A stretch of DNA of 64,000 nt, from positions 992,001 to 1,056,000 of the forward strand of contig OZ245760.1 of the NCBI GenBank assembly GCA_965227695.1. Direction: 5' to 3'. Positions within the stretch are counted from its first letter, which is position 1; the number at the start of each line of letters is the position of its first letter. The stretch is from UBA1858 sp965227695. Its GTDB lineage: Bacteria; Pseudomonadota; Gammaproteobacteria; UBA4575. Below the pieces are notes generated by a model. That model saw nothing but the letters and a program-made list of their open reading frames with translations. It ran no database searches and was not told the DNA's origin. This document shows positions 36,762 through 44,972 of this stretch, piece after piece. The position numbers and the translations under genes were made by a program.

Positions 36762-38837
36762 CTAGGCAGCACTTGAAAAATCATATCCCAGATTTTCATT
36801 TGGTTCGCGGAAAAAGTCTCCGCTTACAAAGTCAATACTTATTGTCCATATCTGCGATAACGATTCTGCTGATTCCACAAATGGCGCAATAGTCAGTGTG
36901 TTTTTTGCCTTGGCTTCTTCGCAGATTTGCTTAATGGATTCAATTCTTTCCTGGTCGCCGCTTTTCAGGCTGGCCATTAACTGGAAGCTGAGTTTTAGAT
37001 AGTTTGCCGGGATCATCGTTAAAATTTTACCTGGTTCCTGACTGATGCCAAAGGCATCAATGGCAATCTGACAGCCCACCTGGCGAAGTTTGGCGGCAAA
37101 GTCTTTAGCATCTTTCAGATGGCTGACAATACTTTCTTCACGCATATCAAAGACCAGCCTGAAGGGGTCAACTTCAAATTCACTGCATTGACTTTCTAGC
37201 CAGGAAGTGAATTTCTGGTCGTTGATCGCACCAGTTGTCAGTTTGATAAAAAACAGTGAATTAGGGCTTTGTGATGTATGCTCTGCCAATCGCTGCAGGG
37301 CTGTTTTTACGACCCACCGATCAAGCATCGCGGACACACCGGACCGTTCAATGCTCGGCAGCAGTTCGGCAACTGAAATTTTTGCCCCTTCTTTGCTGAC
37401 CAATTGTGTATAAACCTGATAACGATCATCAGAATTCCCAGTGATACTGACGATTGGTTGATACAGCAATTGTAAGCGCTCTTCGCGAATCGCATCCTGA
37501 AGTTCCTGTGTCCATTTCTGATCAAGCAGTGTACCGGTCAGGCTGCGCGATTCACTCTTGAAGAGGTGTAGGCTCTCCAGCTCATGCTCCCATGCGTGAT
37601 CACAGGCAGACTTTGCTGCCGATAGTGCATCTGAGACATCTTCAATTGTGGCATCTATAATTGCAGCACCAATATAAAGCTCTGCTGAGACTTTCTGGCT
37701 TTTTAAAGTAACAGGATTGTCATCTATCGCTCGTCTTAATCGCTCGCCCAGATCAAGCAGATCCTCCTCTTCATGCAGTGCTGTCAGAATGCCAAATGAT
37801 TCATCAGTAATTTTGCAGAGTGTATCTTCGTCAGTACACACCTGTTTCATTGCCTCTGCGATATTGGAGCAAAGTTTATCTATTGCGATTACACCATATT
37901 GATCTTTTATCGTGTCAAGGTTTGCGACATCAATCTGAATGTAGGTGTGTGGTTGTTTCCCTGAATGTACTTCTTCGATTGCGTCCTGAATTTTTTCTAT
38001 TAGAGACTTGCGATGGAAAAAACCGGTTTCATGGTCACGCTCACTTATATAACTTAGTTGTTCCTGTAATTCGCGGGACTCATTGCTTTGGAGATGTAAT
38101 ACAAACTGGACACATGTTTCGCCATCGACCAACACGGGATTATACTCGACATATGTCTCAACCAATCCATTTCCGGTATTGAAATTTAATGTGATATTGC
38201 CGGTTGAGTGATTTTTAGCTACCTCTTTCAGGATTGACTTAAGAATTTTTATGTCGTCTTCACCGACCAATTCAAGAATAGATAGTGTGCTGGCATCTTC
38301 AGGTGTGTCTATATTGAATAATTCCAGATAAGAAGTATTCGCATAAGTATGCAGACCTTCATGTATGTAACATATTGCATCATGTGATGTATCAAGTATC
38401 TTATTGTAACGTTGTTCCAGCTCTTTATAGTTTTCAGCCTGGATAGCCAGATCGTAGATATAAAACTCGGTATCGATGGTTCTTGAGATTACAAGTTTGA
38501 TTAACTCATCATTTTCCTGATCCAGTACAATCGTCGCGCCTTCATTTAAAAGCCTTGATTGATTAAGGGAGATATCACTGGCAAGTGCAATGATCGGAAT
38601 CTCATGTGGTTGAGCGCTGAATACTGATCGTGTATCACAAATACCAATATCTTCGAAACAGTCATTATGGATGATAATGTTAGGGACTGTTTCATGCTTG
38701 GCGAATTCTTCAAGCTCTGTCCGTGTGGTGATAATTGTTTCACGTACAGCGTATCCAAGAGATTTGACAGCCCTTATGATCCGGTCTGCATTATTGGCGT
38801 CCTTGTCCAGAATAACTATTTTTACTATGCGATCCAT
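36762..38837 (-). CDS. fimX: FimX-like REC-PAS-GGDEF-EAL c-di-GMP receptor protein
   Basis: A 691-residue signalling protein with the domain order of Pseudomonas FimX: a receiver-like domain (about 1-125), PAS (about 139-260), GGDEF (about 265-430) and EAL (about 440-690). GGDEF is replaced by TDESF (near 344) and the EAL motif region reads YQVY (near 473), so cyclase and phosphodiesterase activities are unlikely. The FVES segment and QPIVSI, which bind c-di-GMP in FimX, are kept, as are YIHEGLHTYANTSYLELF and the C-terminal YDFSS. FimX docks with PilZ and the PilB motor to promote type IV pilus assembly at low c-di-GMP cost. It follows the PilZ-like gene by 23 bases, as in Pseudomonas. Ortholog call is by recalled similarity. 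Confidence 0.82.
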   Translation of the reverse strand: MDRIVKIVILDKDANNADRIIRAVKSLGYAVRETIITTRTELEEFAKHETVPNIIIHNDCFEDIGICDTRSVFSAQPHEIPIIALASDISLNQSRLLNEGATIVLDQENDELIKLVISRTIDTEFYIYDLAIQAENYKELEQRYNKILDTSHDAICYIHEGLHTYANTSYLELFNIDTPEDASTLSILELVGEDDIKILKSILKEVAKNHSTGNITLNFNTGNGLVETYVEYNPVLVDGETCVQFVLHLQSNESRELQEQLSYISERDHETGFFHRKSLIEKIQDAIEEVHSGKQPHTYIQIDVANLDTIKDQYGVIAIDKLCSNIAEAMKQVCTDEDTLCKITDESFGILTALHEEEDLLDLGERLRRAIDDNPVTLKSQKVSAELYIGAAIIDATIEDVSDALSAAKSACDHAWEHELESLHLFKSESRSLTGTLLDQKWTQELQDAIREERLQLLYQPIVSITGNSDDRYQVYTQLVSKEGAKISVAELLPSIERSGVSAMLDRWVVKTALQRLAEHTSQSPNSLFFIKLTTGAINDQKFTSWLESQCSEFEVDPFRLVFDMREESIVSHLKDAKDFAAKLRQVGCQIAIDAFGISQEPGKILTMIPANYLKLSFQLMASLKSGDQERIESIKQICEEAKAKNTLTIAPFVESAESLSQIWTISIDFVSGDFFREPNENLGYDFSSAA

Positions 38838-38860
38838 TCTTGTTTAATTTGAGTGATTTG

Positions 38861-40609
38861 TTAGTGATCTTTCGTGCTGCCTGACTTGCTGAATATTTTC
38901 AGTACCTCTATGTGGGTGAAGCAGCTGGTGCTTTCCAGTGTTCTGCCAAGCATGATTGCACGCTGGCTGTTCGCCCCTTTGATTGTAATCTCTCGCGAAG
39001 CAAGGCTGGCCTTTGAGGGTAAAATTAAGCTGTATACCTTATTATTTTCTGAGATTTTTTTAAGTAGCAAACCTTGTTGCTCATCTTGTGAATTTTCGCT
39101 GTTGTGTACGGTTATACATGCGCATTCCGCACCAAATAGCTCTACGCCAATTTTATGCTCTTTGTTGGGCAGACCCTGCATCCAGCGTATGATACCGACA
39201 CGCCATTGTTTTGTTTCGAGATCAATATTTTCATCGCGAATAGCAATAATTTCGCCAACGCGAATTTTGCAGATGCCATCCGCTTTATAATGCAGGCAAA
39301 TTCCACTAGCATTAAAGTTTTCGACCTGCCAGTTATCAAGTAAAGGAGCGATTTTGTCATTTTCGGACGACCTGATTCCTGTCGTCGGGCTAATTGAAAT
39401 GCCATGTCTGCTAGAGAAGGGATTCCAGACGTCATTGAGCGTTTGCTCTGCTGGTAACGAATCCGGAGACCCGGCGGAATGCTTGTATAGTGTTTTTTCA
39501 ATCGGCAGTAATGACAAACTGCTGGTAGTGAGAGGATCCTCAGTTAACTCACTTGAGTCCTTTGATTTGGGGTTGAGTAATTCGGCAATAGATTGCAGAC
39601 CCACAATCGCTGTCACTGACTGACTGCTTTTAATACGTTTTTTATGTCGTTGGCTTGGATTGCCGATCATTGTGATTAACCTGCCGGCCAGTTCAGGATC
39701 AAGCTCCTGTGTGGAGTTCAGGTAATAAGACGTGCTCTGAGTGAATTTTTTTGTTGACTCTGCCAGCTTGCTGACTAGTTCTGAATAACCAATAAAGCGG
39801 TTTTCAGTGGAGATAGGCATTTCGCGGGGTATATAGTATGCCGGCTTTTTCCCGGTAGCCAGGTTGGCGATATAAATATATTCCCCGCTGATGTCATCAA
39901 CGCGGTTACTGATGTCAATTAATGTGTGATGCTGTTCGAGAAATTTATTCACCTTGTCTGCTTCACCCTGGCGTAGTTGATTAAATGAAATCAGTGTGGA
40001 TGCGCACAGGTGTTTAAAAATAGAATGAATCGAGGTTTTTCCCGTGCTGTCCTGTCTGCTTATTACAGTATGGTGCAAACCGTAGTGTTCTGTTACCCGA
40101 TATAGCTGGCATATATCATGCCATATACCTGAGGGTACCTCCTGATACATGAGCAAACTTGCAATATACTGTTGCTGTAGATATGAAACCGCCCGGTACA
40201 AACAGGTAAGTATTTTTTTCTGATTCAGTTTGAATTCGCCCTGGACGATCTGTGTGATAATAATCTTGTAGGCAATCGCTATTTCTGCATTTAAATCCTG
40301 TTGTAATCGGTAAATTTCATGTGCATTAGGTGATAAAGGAAAAGTCTGGCAGGCCAGGTAACGGCGATGGTGATCAAGAAATGTTTCTGCCTGTTTTTGA
40401 ATTAACTCCATGCAAGCGAATCGCTGTTTCGCTGGATAAGGGTGGCGATTACTGGTTGCAATAAGATTTAGTGTTTCACGACTTTTAGATTCCATGTCGA
40501 TCATGGATAATGATTTTATCCATTTTTTGATCTGGCGAGGTGTGAATGCAATATCGGGCTGAGCCAGGGAATCCTGGTTCGGCATGTAGATTTGCATATC
40601 AAATAACAT
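38861..40609 (-). CDS. Conserved protein with C-terminal PilZ-like domain, fimX neighbour
   Basis: A 582-residue cytoplasmic protein without signal peptide or membrane segment. The first 250 residues are predicted helical with no family I can name; a linker rich in Ser, Pro and Thr follows. Residues about 423-492 look like a PilZ fold: NFNASGICLHYK, KIRVGEIIAI, then QWRVGIIRWMQG and KIGVELFG, the usual strand pattern. The N-terminal RxxxR of c-di-GMP-binding PilZ proteins is not evident, so binding is uncertain. The same gene-next-to-fimX arrangement is found in Pseudomonas aeruginosa (PA4958-PA4959). GGGAAAG precedes the ATG at 40609. Probably acts with the FimX-like protein in pilus or surface behaviour. 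Confidence 0.7.
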   Translation of the reverse strand: MLFDMQIYMPNQDSLAQPDIAFTPRQIKKWIKSLSMIDMESKSRETLNLIATSNRHPYPAKQRFACMELIQKQAETFLDHHRRYLACQTFPLSPNAHEIYRLQQDLNAEIAIAYKIIITQIVQGEFKLNQKKILTCLYRAVSYLQQQYIASLLMYQEVPSGIWHDICQLYRVTEHYGLHHTVISRQDSTGKTSIHSIFKHLCASTLISFNQLRQGEADKVNKFLEQHHTLIDISNRVDDISGEYIYIANLATGKKPAYYIPREMPISTENRFIGYSELVSKLAESTKKFTQSTSYYLNSTQELDPELAGRLITMIGNPSQRHKKRIKSSQSVTAIVGLQSIAELLNPKSKDSSELTEDPLTTSSLSLLPIEKTLYKHSAGSPDSLPAEQTLNDVWNPFSSRHGISISPTTGIRSSENDKIAPLLDNWQVENFNASGICLHYKADGICKIRVGEIIAIRDENIDLETKQWRVGIIRWMQGLPNKEHKIGVELFGAECACITVHNSENSQDEQQGLLLKKISENNKVYSLILPSKASLASREITIKGANSQRAIMLGRTLESTSCFTHIEVLKIFSKSGSTKDH

Positions 40610-40646
40610 CGTGTCTTTCCCTGTTTTTTAGGTATTTTACTAATAT

Positions 40647-40659
40647 GGATTTTAAATCC
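40647..40659. promoter_or_regulatory. Palindrome upstream of the PilZ-like gene
   Basis: GGATTT-T-AAATCC is a perfect inverted repeat about 40 bases before the PilZ-like start, within a 215-base gap after epmB. The rest of that gap shows no gene, no c-di-GMP riboswitch core and no convincing sigma-70 promoter. It may be an operator for the PilZ-like/fimX unit. Confidence 0.3.
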
Positions 40660-40824
40660 TGTGTCGCTCAAATGCTGGCTAAGGATCATCTGCTGGTCGG
40701 TAGTTGAGCCCCGTCCATCCTGATTGATGGGTATTAGTGTAGTTCTTGTTCGATTTACGAAATGTGACTGTCATAGCAACTGGGCAAATAAATAAAACAA
40801 CGAAATACTAATAGGTTAGCAGAA

Positions 40825-41817
40825 TTAGTAAATTTTACTGGCTTGCCCGGCAATTTCACGCGCCAGTTTGGGGACGAGATAGCCAGGCAGACACTCCTTC
40901 ATATGTTTAACGATTGATTGTGCCTGTTGGTCTGAAACTTGAAAGTGGTGAGTACCTTTCGCATGGTCCAGCATGTGCAGATAGTAAGGGAGAACGCCCG
41001 CATCAAAAAGTCTTCTCGATAACTCGATTAAAGTTTCTGCATTATTGTTGACTTTGTTCAGGAGCACAGACTGATTGAGAGTGGTTGTTTGAGTCTGCCT
41101 GATTTTTCTGGCGACATCAGTGAATTCTTTCGTTACTTCTTCCGGATGATTGATATGAAAAACCAGTACTTTATTCAAAGTTGAATCGTTTAATATGTTT
41201 AGAAATTCGGGAGTCACTCTTTGTGGAAAAATTGACGGATACTTTGTATGTAAACGTATTGTTTTAATGTGTGGAATTTCTTCAAATGAGTTGAATAAAT
41301 ATTTGAGCATTGAGTCCTCAAGGCTCAACGGGTCACCTCCACTCAGGATAACCTCATGAAGTGTGTTATCTCTTCTGCAATAATCAATAGCGGGCCTGAA
41401 TAAATGACTGTTTGGGCTGGATTCAGGGTATGGAAAGTTTTTTCGGAAACAATAGCGGCAGTGTATCGGGCAGGTATTGCTGGTGATAATTAACGCGCGG
41501 TGGGAATATTTATGAATCACGCCAGGTAGTTGAGATGCTTCCAAATCACCGACCGGATCGTTACTGTCTTCACTGGTATTTTTTAATTCCTGCGCATCAG
41601 GCAGGTATTGTCTGAGCACGGCGCTGTCAGCGCGATGAGACTCTAACATCTGCTGTGTAAGCTGTACCGGAAACAATGCATCTATTTGCTTCAGCCGGCT
41701 CTCATCGGATGCAATCGCCGGGTAATACTGCAGTAGCTTTTTTAAGCCTATATGGGAGTCGGCAAATATTTTTTTCCAGCGTAGGGGATGTTCTGAACCG
41801 GGGTTGCAAGGTATCAT
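40825..41817 (-). CDS. epmB: EF-P beta-lysylation protein EpmB (lysine 2,3-aminomutase)
   Basis: Radical SAM enzyme that turns (S)-alpha-lysine into (R)-beta-lysine for attachment to EF-P. The 330-residue protein has the cluster motif Cys116-x3-Cys120-x2-Cys123 (CPIHCRYCFRKNFPY), followed by HEVILSGGDPLSLEDSML and the TIRLHTKYPSIFPQR segment typical of the KamA/EpmB family. Length fits EpmB (about 340) rather than clostridial KamA (over 400). It is divergent from efp with only 34 bases between the starts. Confidence 0.95.
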   Translation of the reverse strand: MIPCNPGSEHPLRWKKIFADSHIGLKKLLQYYPAIASDESRLKQIDALFPVQLTQQMLESHRADSAVLRQYLPDAQELKNTSEDSNDPVGDLEASQLPGVIHKYSHRALIITSNTCPIHCRYCFRKNFPYPESSPNSHLFRPAIDYCRRDNTLHEVILSGGDPLSLEDSMLKYLFNSFEEIPHIKTIRLHTKYPSIFPQRVTPEFLNILNDSTLNKVLVFHINHPEEVTKEFTDVARKIRQTQTTTLNQSVLLNKVNNNAETLIELSRRLFDAGVLPYYLHMLDHAKGTHHFQVSDQQAQSIVKHMKECLPGYLVPKLAREIAGQASKIY

Positions 41818-41832
41818 GGCGTTTCTTCTAAA
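41804..41832 (+). promoter_or_regulatory. Possible efp promoter
   Basis: TTGCAA (41804-41809) and TCTAAA (41827-41832) are 17 bases apart and end 19 bases before the efp ATG, overlapping the start of epmB. Each hexamer matches the sigma-70 consensus at four of six positions. No Shine-Dalgarno sequence is evident before efp. This is only a candidate. Confidence 0.3.
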
Positions 41833-41851
41833 TTATTAAAATTACTTTTCT

Positions 41852-42424
41852 ATGGCAAGCTATAGCACAAATGAATTCAAGTCAGGGCTGAAAATTATGC
41901 TCGATGGAGACCCATATACTATTGTAGAGAATGAATTTGTAAAACCCGGTAAAGGGCAGGCATTCAACCGCGTTAAGATCAGAAACCTCAAAACTGGCCG
42001 CGTGGTGGATCGTACATTCAAGTCAGGCGATAGTGTAGAGGCGGCTGACGTAATGGAAGTTGAAATGCAGTATCTCTATTCTGACGGAGAACAGTGGCAT
42101 TTTATGGACCAGACTACCTATGAGCAGCACGCGGCTGATGCAACGGCAGTCGCAGACTCATCAAAGTGGCTTAAAGATCAGGATGTTTGTCAGATAACCC
42201 TTTATAATGGTGCCCCCTTGTCGGTCAGTGCGCCAAATTTTGTAGAGCTAAAGATTACGCAGTCAGATCCCGGTGTGAAAGGCGATACAGCACAAGGAGC
42301 CACCAAACCGGCCACGCTGGAAACTGGTGCAACAGTCAAAGTTCCTCTATTCGTCGAGGAAGGGGAAGTGATAAAAATCGACACACGTACTGGAGAATAC
42401 GTATCACGTGTTAAGGAAGGTTAG
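41852..42424 (+). CDS. efp: Elongation factor P
   Basis: Relieves ribosome stalling at polyproline stretches. The 190-residue three-domain protein has Lys34 at the tip of the N-terminal domain loop (KPGKGQAF), the residue that receives beta-lysine, so it belongs to the EpmABC-modified class; both modifying enzymes flank it. C-terminal signature VKGDTAQGATKPATLETGA fits the family. epmA follows after 14 bases. Confidence 0.97.
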   Translation: MASYSTNEFKSGLKIMLDGDPYTIVENEFVKPGKGQAFNRVKIRNLKTGRVVDRTFKSGDSVEAADVMEVEMQYLYSDGEQWHFMDQTTYEQHAADATAVADSSKWLKDQDVCQITLYNGAPLSVSAPNFVELKITQSDPGVKGDTAQGATKPATLETGATVKVPLFVEEGEVIKIDTRTGEYVSRVKEG

Positions 42425-42438
42425 GCGCAACTGAAGAC

Positions 42439-43395
42439 ATGTCAGGATGGCGACCTTCTATTACATTGGAGAATTTACAGGCGCGCGCTCGCGCCCTTTC
42501 GCAGGTGCGCCGATTTTTTGCGCAATGCAATGTAATGGAAGTCGAAACGCCACTGGTTTGCAGTCACACGGTGACTGAACCAAATATCCAGTCATTGACT
42601 GTCGGTCACCTGAGTCATAAAAGATTTCTGCAGACTTCACCAGAATATGCAATGAAGCGCTTGCTGGCAGCGGGGGCGCCCGATATTTTTCAAATATCCA
42701 AATGTTTCCGTCAAGGTGAAGTGGGTCCATATCATAATCCGGAATTTACCATGATCGAGTGGTACCGACTGGGATATACCTTGTCACAAATAATGCAAGA
42801 GACGGTGGCCTTTATTTCTGAAATGATTAGCGACAGTTGCAATACGGATGAAGTCTTTTACTGTACTTATGATGGGCTTTTTCAGCAAGCCACTGGTATT
42901 TCCTTTAGTGATCTGACCAGTGAAGAAATAGAACGCCTGTCGTTGCAACACGGACTGCGGGCGGGTCCGTCAATGTGTGTTACAGAGATGGTGGACTTTC
43001 TGTTTGCACACTTTGTCAATGAGCATCTCTCTTCGAATAGGCTTACTTGTATTTATCACTATCCTGCGGATCAAGCGGCCCTGGCCAAATTGAATAGTGA
43101 CAATAAAATGGTGGCTGAACGCTTTGAAGTGTTTTATGGAAACCTTGAGCTGGCAAATGGGTATGTTGAACTTATTGACTACGAGGTACAGCTTGGAAGA
43201 TTCCATAAGGACCAGCTCGAAAGGCGTCGGCGAGGTCTGGAAAGTATCACAATTGATCATTATTTGCTGGATGCACAAAAGCATGGACTGCCTGAATGTG
43301 CCGGTGTTGCGGTAGGGTTTGACCGCCTGCTCATGCTTGCGCTGAATGCAAAAAGTATAAATGAAGTGATCAGTTTTGACTGGGAGAATGCCTAG
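42439..43395 (+). CDS. epmA: EF-P--(R)-beta-lysine ligase EpmA (GenX/PoxA)
   Basis: Lysyl-tRNA-synthetase-like enzyme, lacking an anticodon-binding domain, that activates beta-lysine and transfers it to Lys34 of EF-P. The 318 residues correspond to the class II catalytic core only: motif 1 around FFAQCNVMEVETPLV, motif 2 CFRQGEVGPYHNPEFTMIEW, and motif 3 GVAVGFDRLLML. Size and motifs match EpmA (about 325). It is cotranscribed with efp and convergent with psd, whose stop lies nine bases away. Confidence 0.96.
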   Translation: MSGWRPSITLENLQARARALSQVRRFFAQCNVMEVETPLVCSHTVTEPNIQSLTVGHLSHKRFLQTSPEYAMKRLLAAGAPDIFQISKCFRQGEVGPYHNPEFTMIEWYRLGYTLSQIMQETVAFISEMISDSCNTDEVFYCTYDGLFQQATGISFSDLTSEEIERLSLQHGLRAGPSMCVTEMVDFLFAHFVNEHLSSNRLTCIYHYPADQAALAKLNSDNKMVAERFEVFYGNLELANGYVELIDYEVQLGRFHKDQLERRRRGLESITIDHYLLDAQKHGLPECAGVAVGFDRLLMLALNAKSINEVISFDWENA

Positions 43396-43404
43396 TTTTA
43401 GTGG

Positions 43405-44277
43405 CTAATTAAGTCTGCTGGCAATGGTTTCGCCCATTTTCACCTGTTGTTCCATGGCAAGACCTGGCAGTGCGCGAGCATAATTTTTTGACAGTAACAT
43501 CACCACGGTGGAACCCATGTTGAAAGTGCCCATCTGTTGTCCTTTCTCCAGTTTGATGGACTGGTCACGGTAATTGTAATATGAGGCTACAGTCATGTGT
43601 GGAGGTGTGACGGTTCCTGCCCACGCCATATCGATAGCAGCAACATTTACTGCACCCACCATGGCAATTGCCATGTAACCATTATCGATCCGGAAAACAG
43701 AAATCACCCGCTCGTTGCGAGCATATAACTTCTCAATCGTTTTTGGTGCATAAGGTGCCACGCTGTATAGTCGTCCTGGTACATATATCATTTCCAATAA
43801 CTGCCCATCATATGCTGTATGTACCCGGTGGTAGTCTCTGGGCGACAGGTAAATTGTGTAGTAACTGCCGCCACGGAACTGGTCAATATGCTGACAGTGT
43901 GGGGTGAGGAATTCATTGACAGTAAATGTTTTATTTTTTGCCTGCAGTAGCGTCTGTTGATCAATCTCTCCGAACATGCTTATTTTGCCGTCACAAGGCG
44001 AAACAATCGATGCCATGCTTTTATCAATAGGTCGGCTATCCGCTTTGAGTTCGCGGGTGAAAAACTCATTGAAGGTCGGATACTGGCTTATATCCTGAAT
44101 AACAGCATCTTGCATGTCCACTTTGAAAACAGAGATGAAAGCGCCAATAATTTTTTCCAGGAAAGGGAGTCTGCGTCGCGTCAACCAGTATGTGATGCGT
44201 GAAATTAGATGGTGAGGGAAACAGTGAAAAATGACCCCTTTGAATTTTTCCCAGGGCGTAGCTATGGAGGCTTGCAT
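43405..44277 (-). CDS. psd: Phosphatidylserine decarboxylase proenzyme
   Basis: Makes phosphatidylethanolamine from phosphatidylserine at the inner membrane. The proenzyme of 290 residues self-cleaves before a serine that becomes the pyruvoyl group; here the site reads NMGSTVVMLL near residue 255, with Met in place of the more usual Leu before GST. Other family features are SPCDGKIS, the YLSPRDYHRVH catalytic segment and VGAVNVA. An epmA-psd neighbourhood is also found in Escherichia coli. It precedes, divergently or by readthrough, no obvious partner; the SCO-like gene lies upstream in the same direction with a 19-base gap. Confidence 0.96.
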   Translation of the reverse strand: MQASIATPWEKFKGVIFHCFPHHLISRITYWLTRRRLPFLEKIIGAFISVFKVDMQDAVIQDISQYPTFNEFFTRELKADSRPIDKSMASIVSPCDGKISMFGEIDQQTLLQAKNKTFTVNEFLTPHCQHIDQFRGGSYYTIYLSPRDYHRVHTAYDGQLLEMIYVPGRLYSVAPYAPKTIEKLYARNERVISVFRIDNGYMAIAMVGAVNVAAIDMAWAGTVTPPHMTVASYYNYRDQSIKLEKGQQMGTFNMGSTVVMLLSKNYARALPGLAMEQQVKMGETIASRLN

Positions 44278-44296
44278 GTTTGAGAGAATATTTTTA

Positions 44297-44926
44297 TCAG
44301 TAGTGCTTTTGAATTGTCAGGTAGTCCTGCACAATATTATCAACTTCGTGCGGCGCGCCGAAGTATGCGCTAATTGCGGTATCTGGCGCAATCAAATAAA
44401 TGGCACTACTATGGTCTACCAGATAGTCCTTTAACTGGCCATTATCATCCTGCTTGATTGCAATAATCCCCATATTTTTTAAGAAAGGGGATAATTGACT
44501 CTCGGGTGCCGTCACGCCAATGGCATGTTCACTGAACGCTGTCACATAGGTGTTTAGTTTTTCCACTGTATCTCTCTCGGGATCGACCGAGACAAAAATT
44601 ATTTTGATATCGTCTTTAATGTTATGTTCTGACTTGAGGTTTTCAACGACAGCAGTAAGGGTTCCCATTGTAATTGGGCAAATATCCGGACAATGAGTAA
44701 ACCCAAAAAACCAGAAAGTCCACATATCTTTGATGCTATCCGGAGTAAAAAGTTCGTTGTTGTTGTCTACCAGCTGGTAATCTGCAATTGCTGTTTTTTG
44801 ATCGTAGAGATATGTCGCATGACTCAGTTTATCTTTGATATTCACATTCGATTGTTGCTGAAAACTATAGACTCCAAGGCCAAATATGAGCGCGATAATT
44901 GATAAAATAATTACTTTGTTAATCAT
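44297..44926 (-). CDS. SCO1/SenC-family copper protein
   Basis: Membrane-anchored thioredoxin-fold protein, 209 residues, with one N-terminal membrane segment (about residues 4-20) and a periplasmic domain. The copper ligands are all present: Cys79 and Cys83 in GFTHCPDICP, and His172 in YLVDHSS. Members deliver copper to the CuA site of cytochrome c oxidase or act as thiol reductants. No oxidase gene lies near it in this window, so the partner is encoded elsewhere. Its start is 46 bases from divergent prmB. Confidence 0.92.
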   Translation of the reverse strand: MINKVIILSIIALIFGLGVYSFQQQSNVNIKDKLSHATYLYDQKTAIADYQLVDNNNELFTPDSIKDMWTFWFFGFTHCPDICPITMGTLTAVVENLKSEHNIKDDIKIIFVSVDPERDTVEKLNTYVTAFSEHAIGVTAPESQLSPFLKNMGIIAIKQDDNGQLKDYLVDHSSAIYLIAPDTAISAYFGAPHEVDNIVQDYLTIQKHY

Positions 44927-44972
44927 TTCTGTGGTTGCTATGGTTAAAAATGTTATCTGACGATTGAATTCT

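Noticed and set aside
36762..38837. Active diguanylate cyclase/phosphodiesterase
   Set aside because: Both catalytic motifs are degenerate (TDESF and YQVY), so a receptor role is more likely.
40610..40824. Possible tRNA or c-di-GMP riboswitch before the PilZ-like gene
   Set aside because: No cloverleaf arms with a T-loop and no conserved GEMM core could be found; only a small palindrome stands out.
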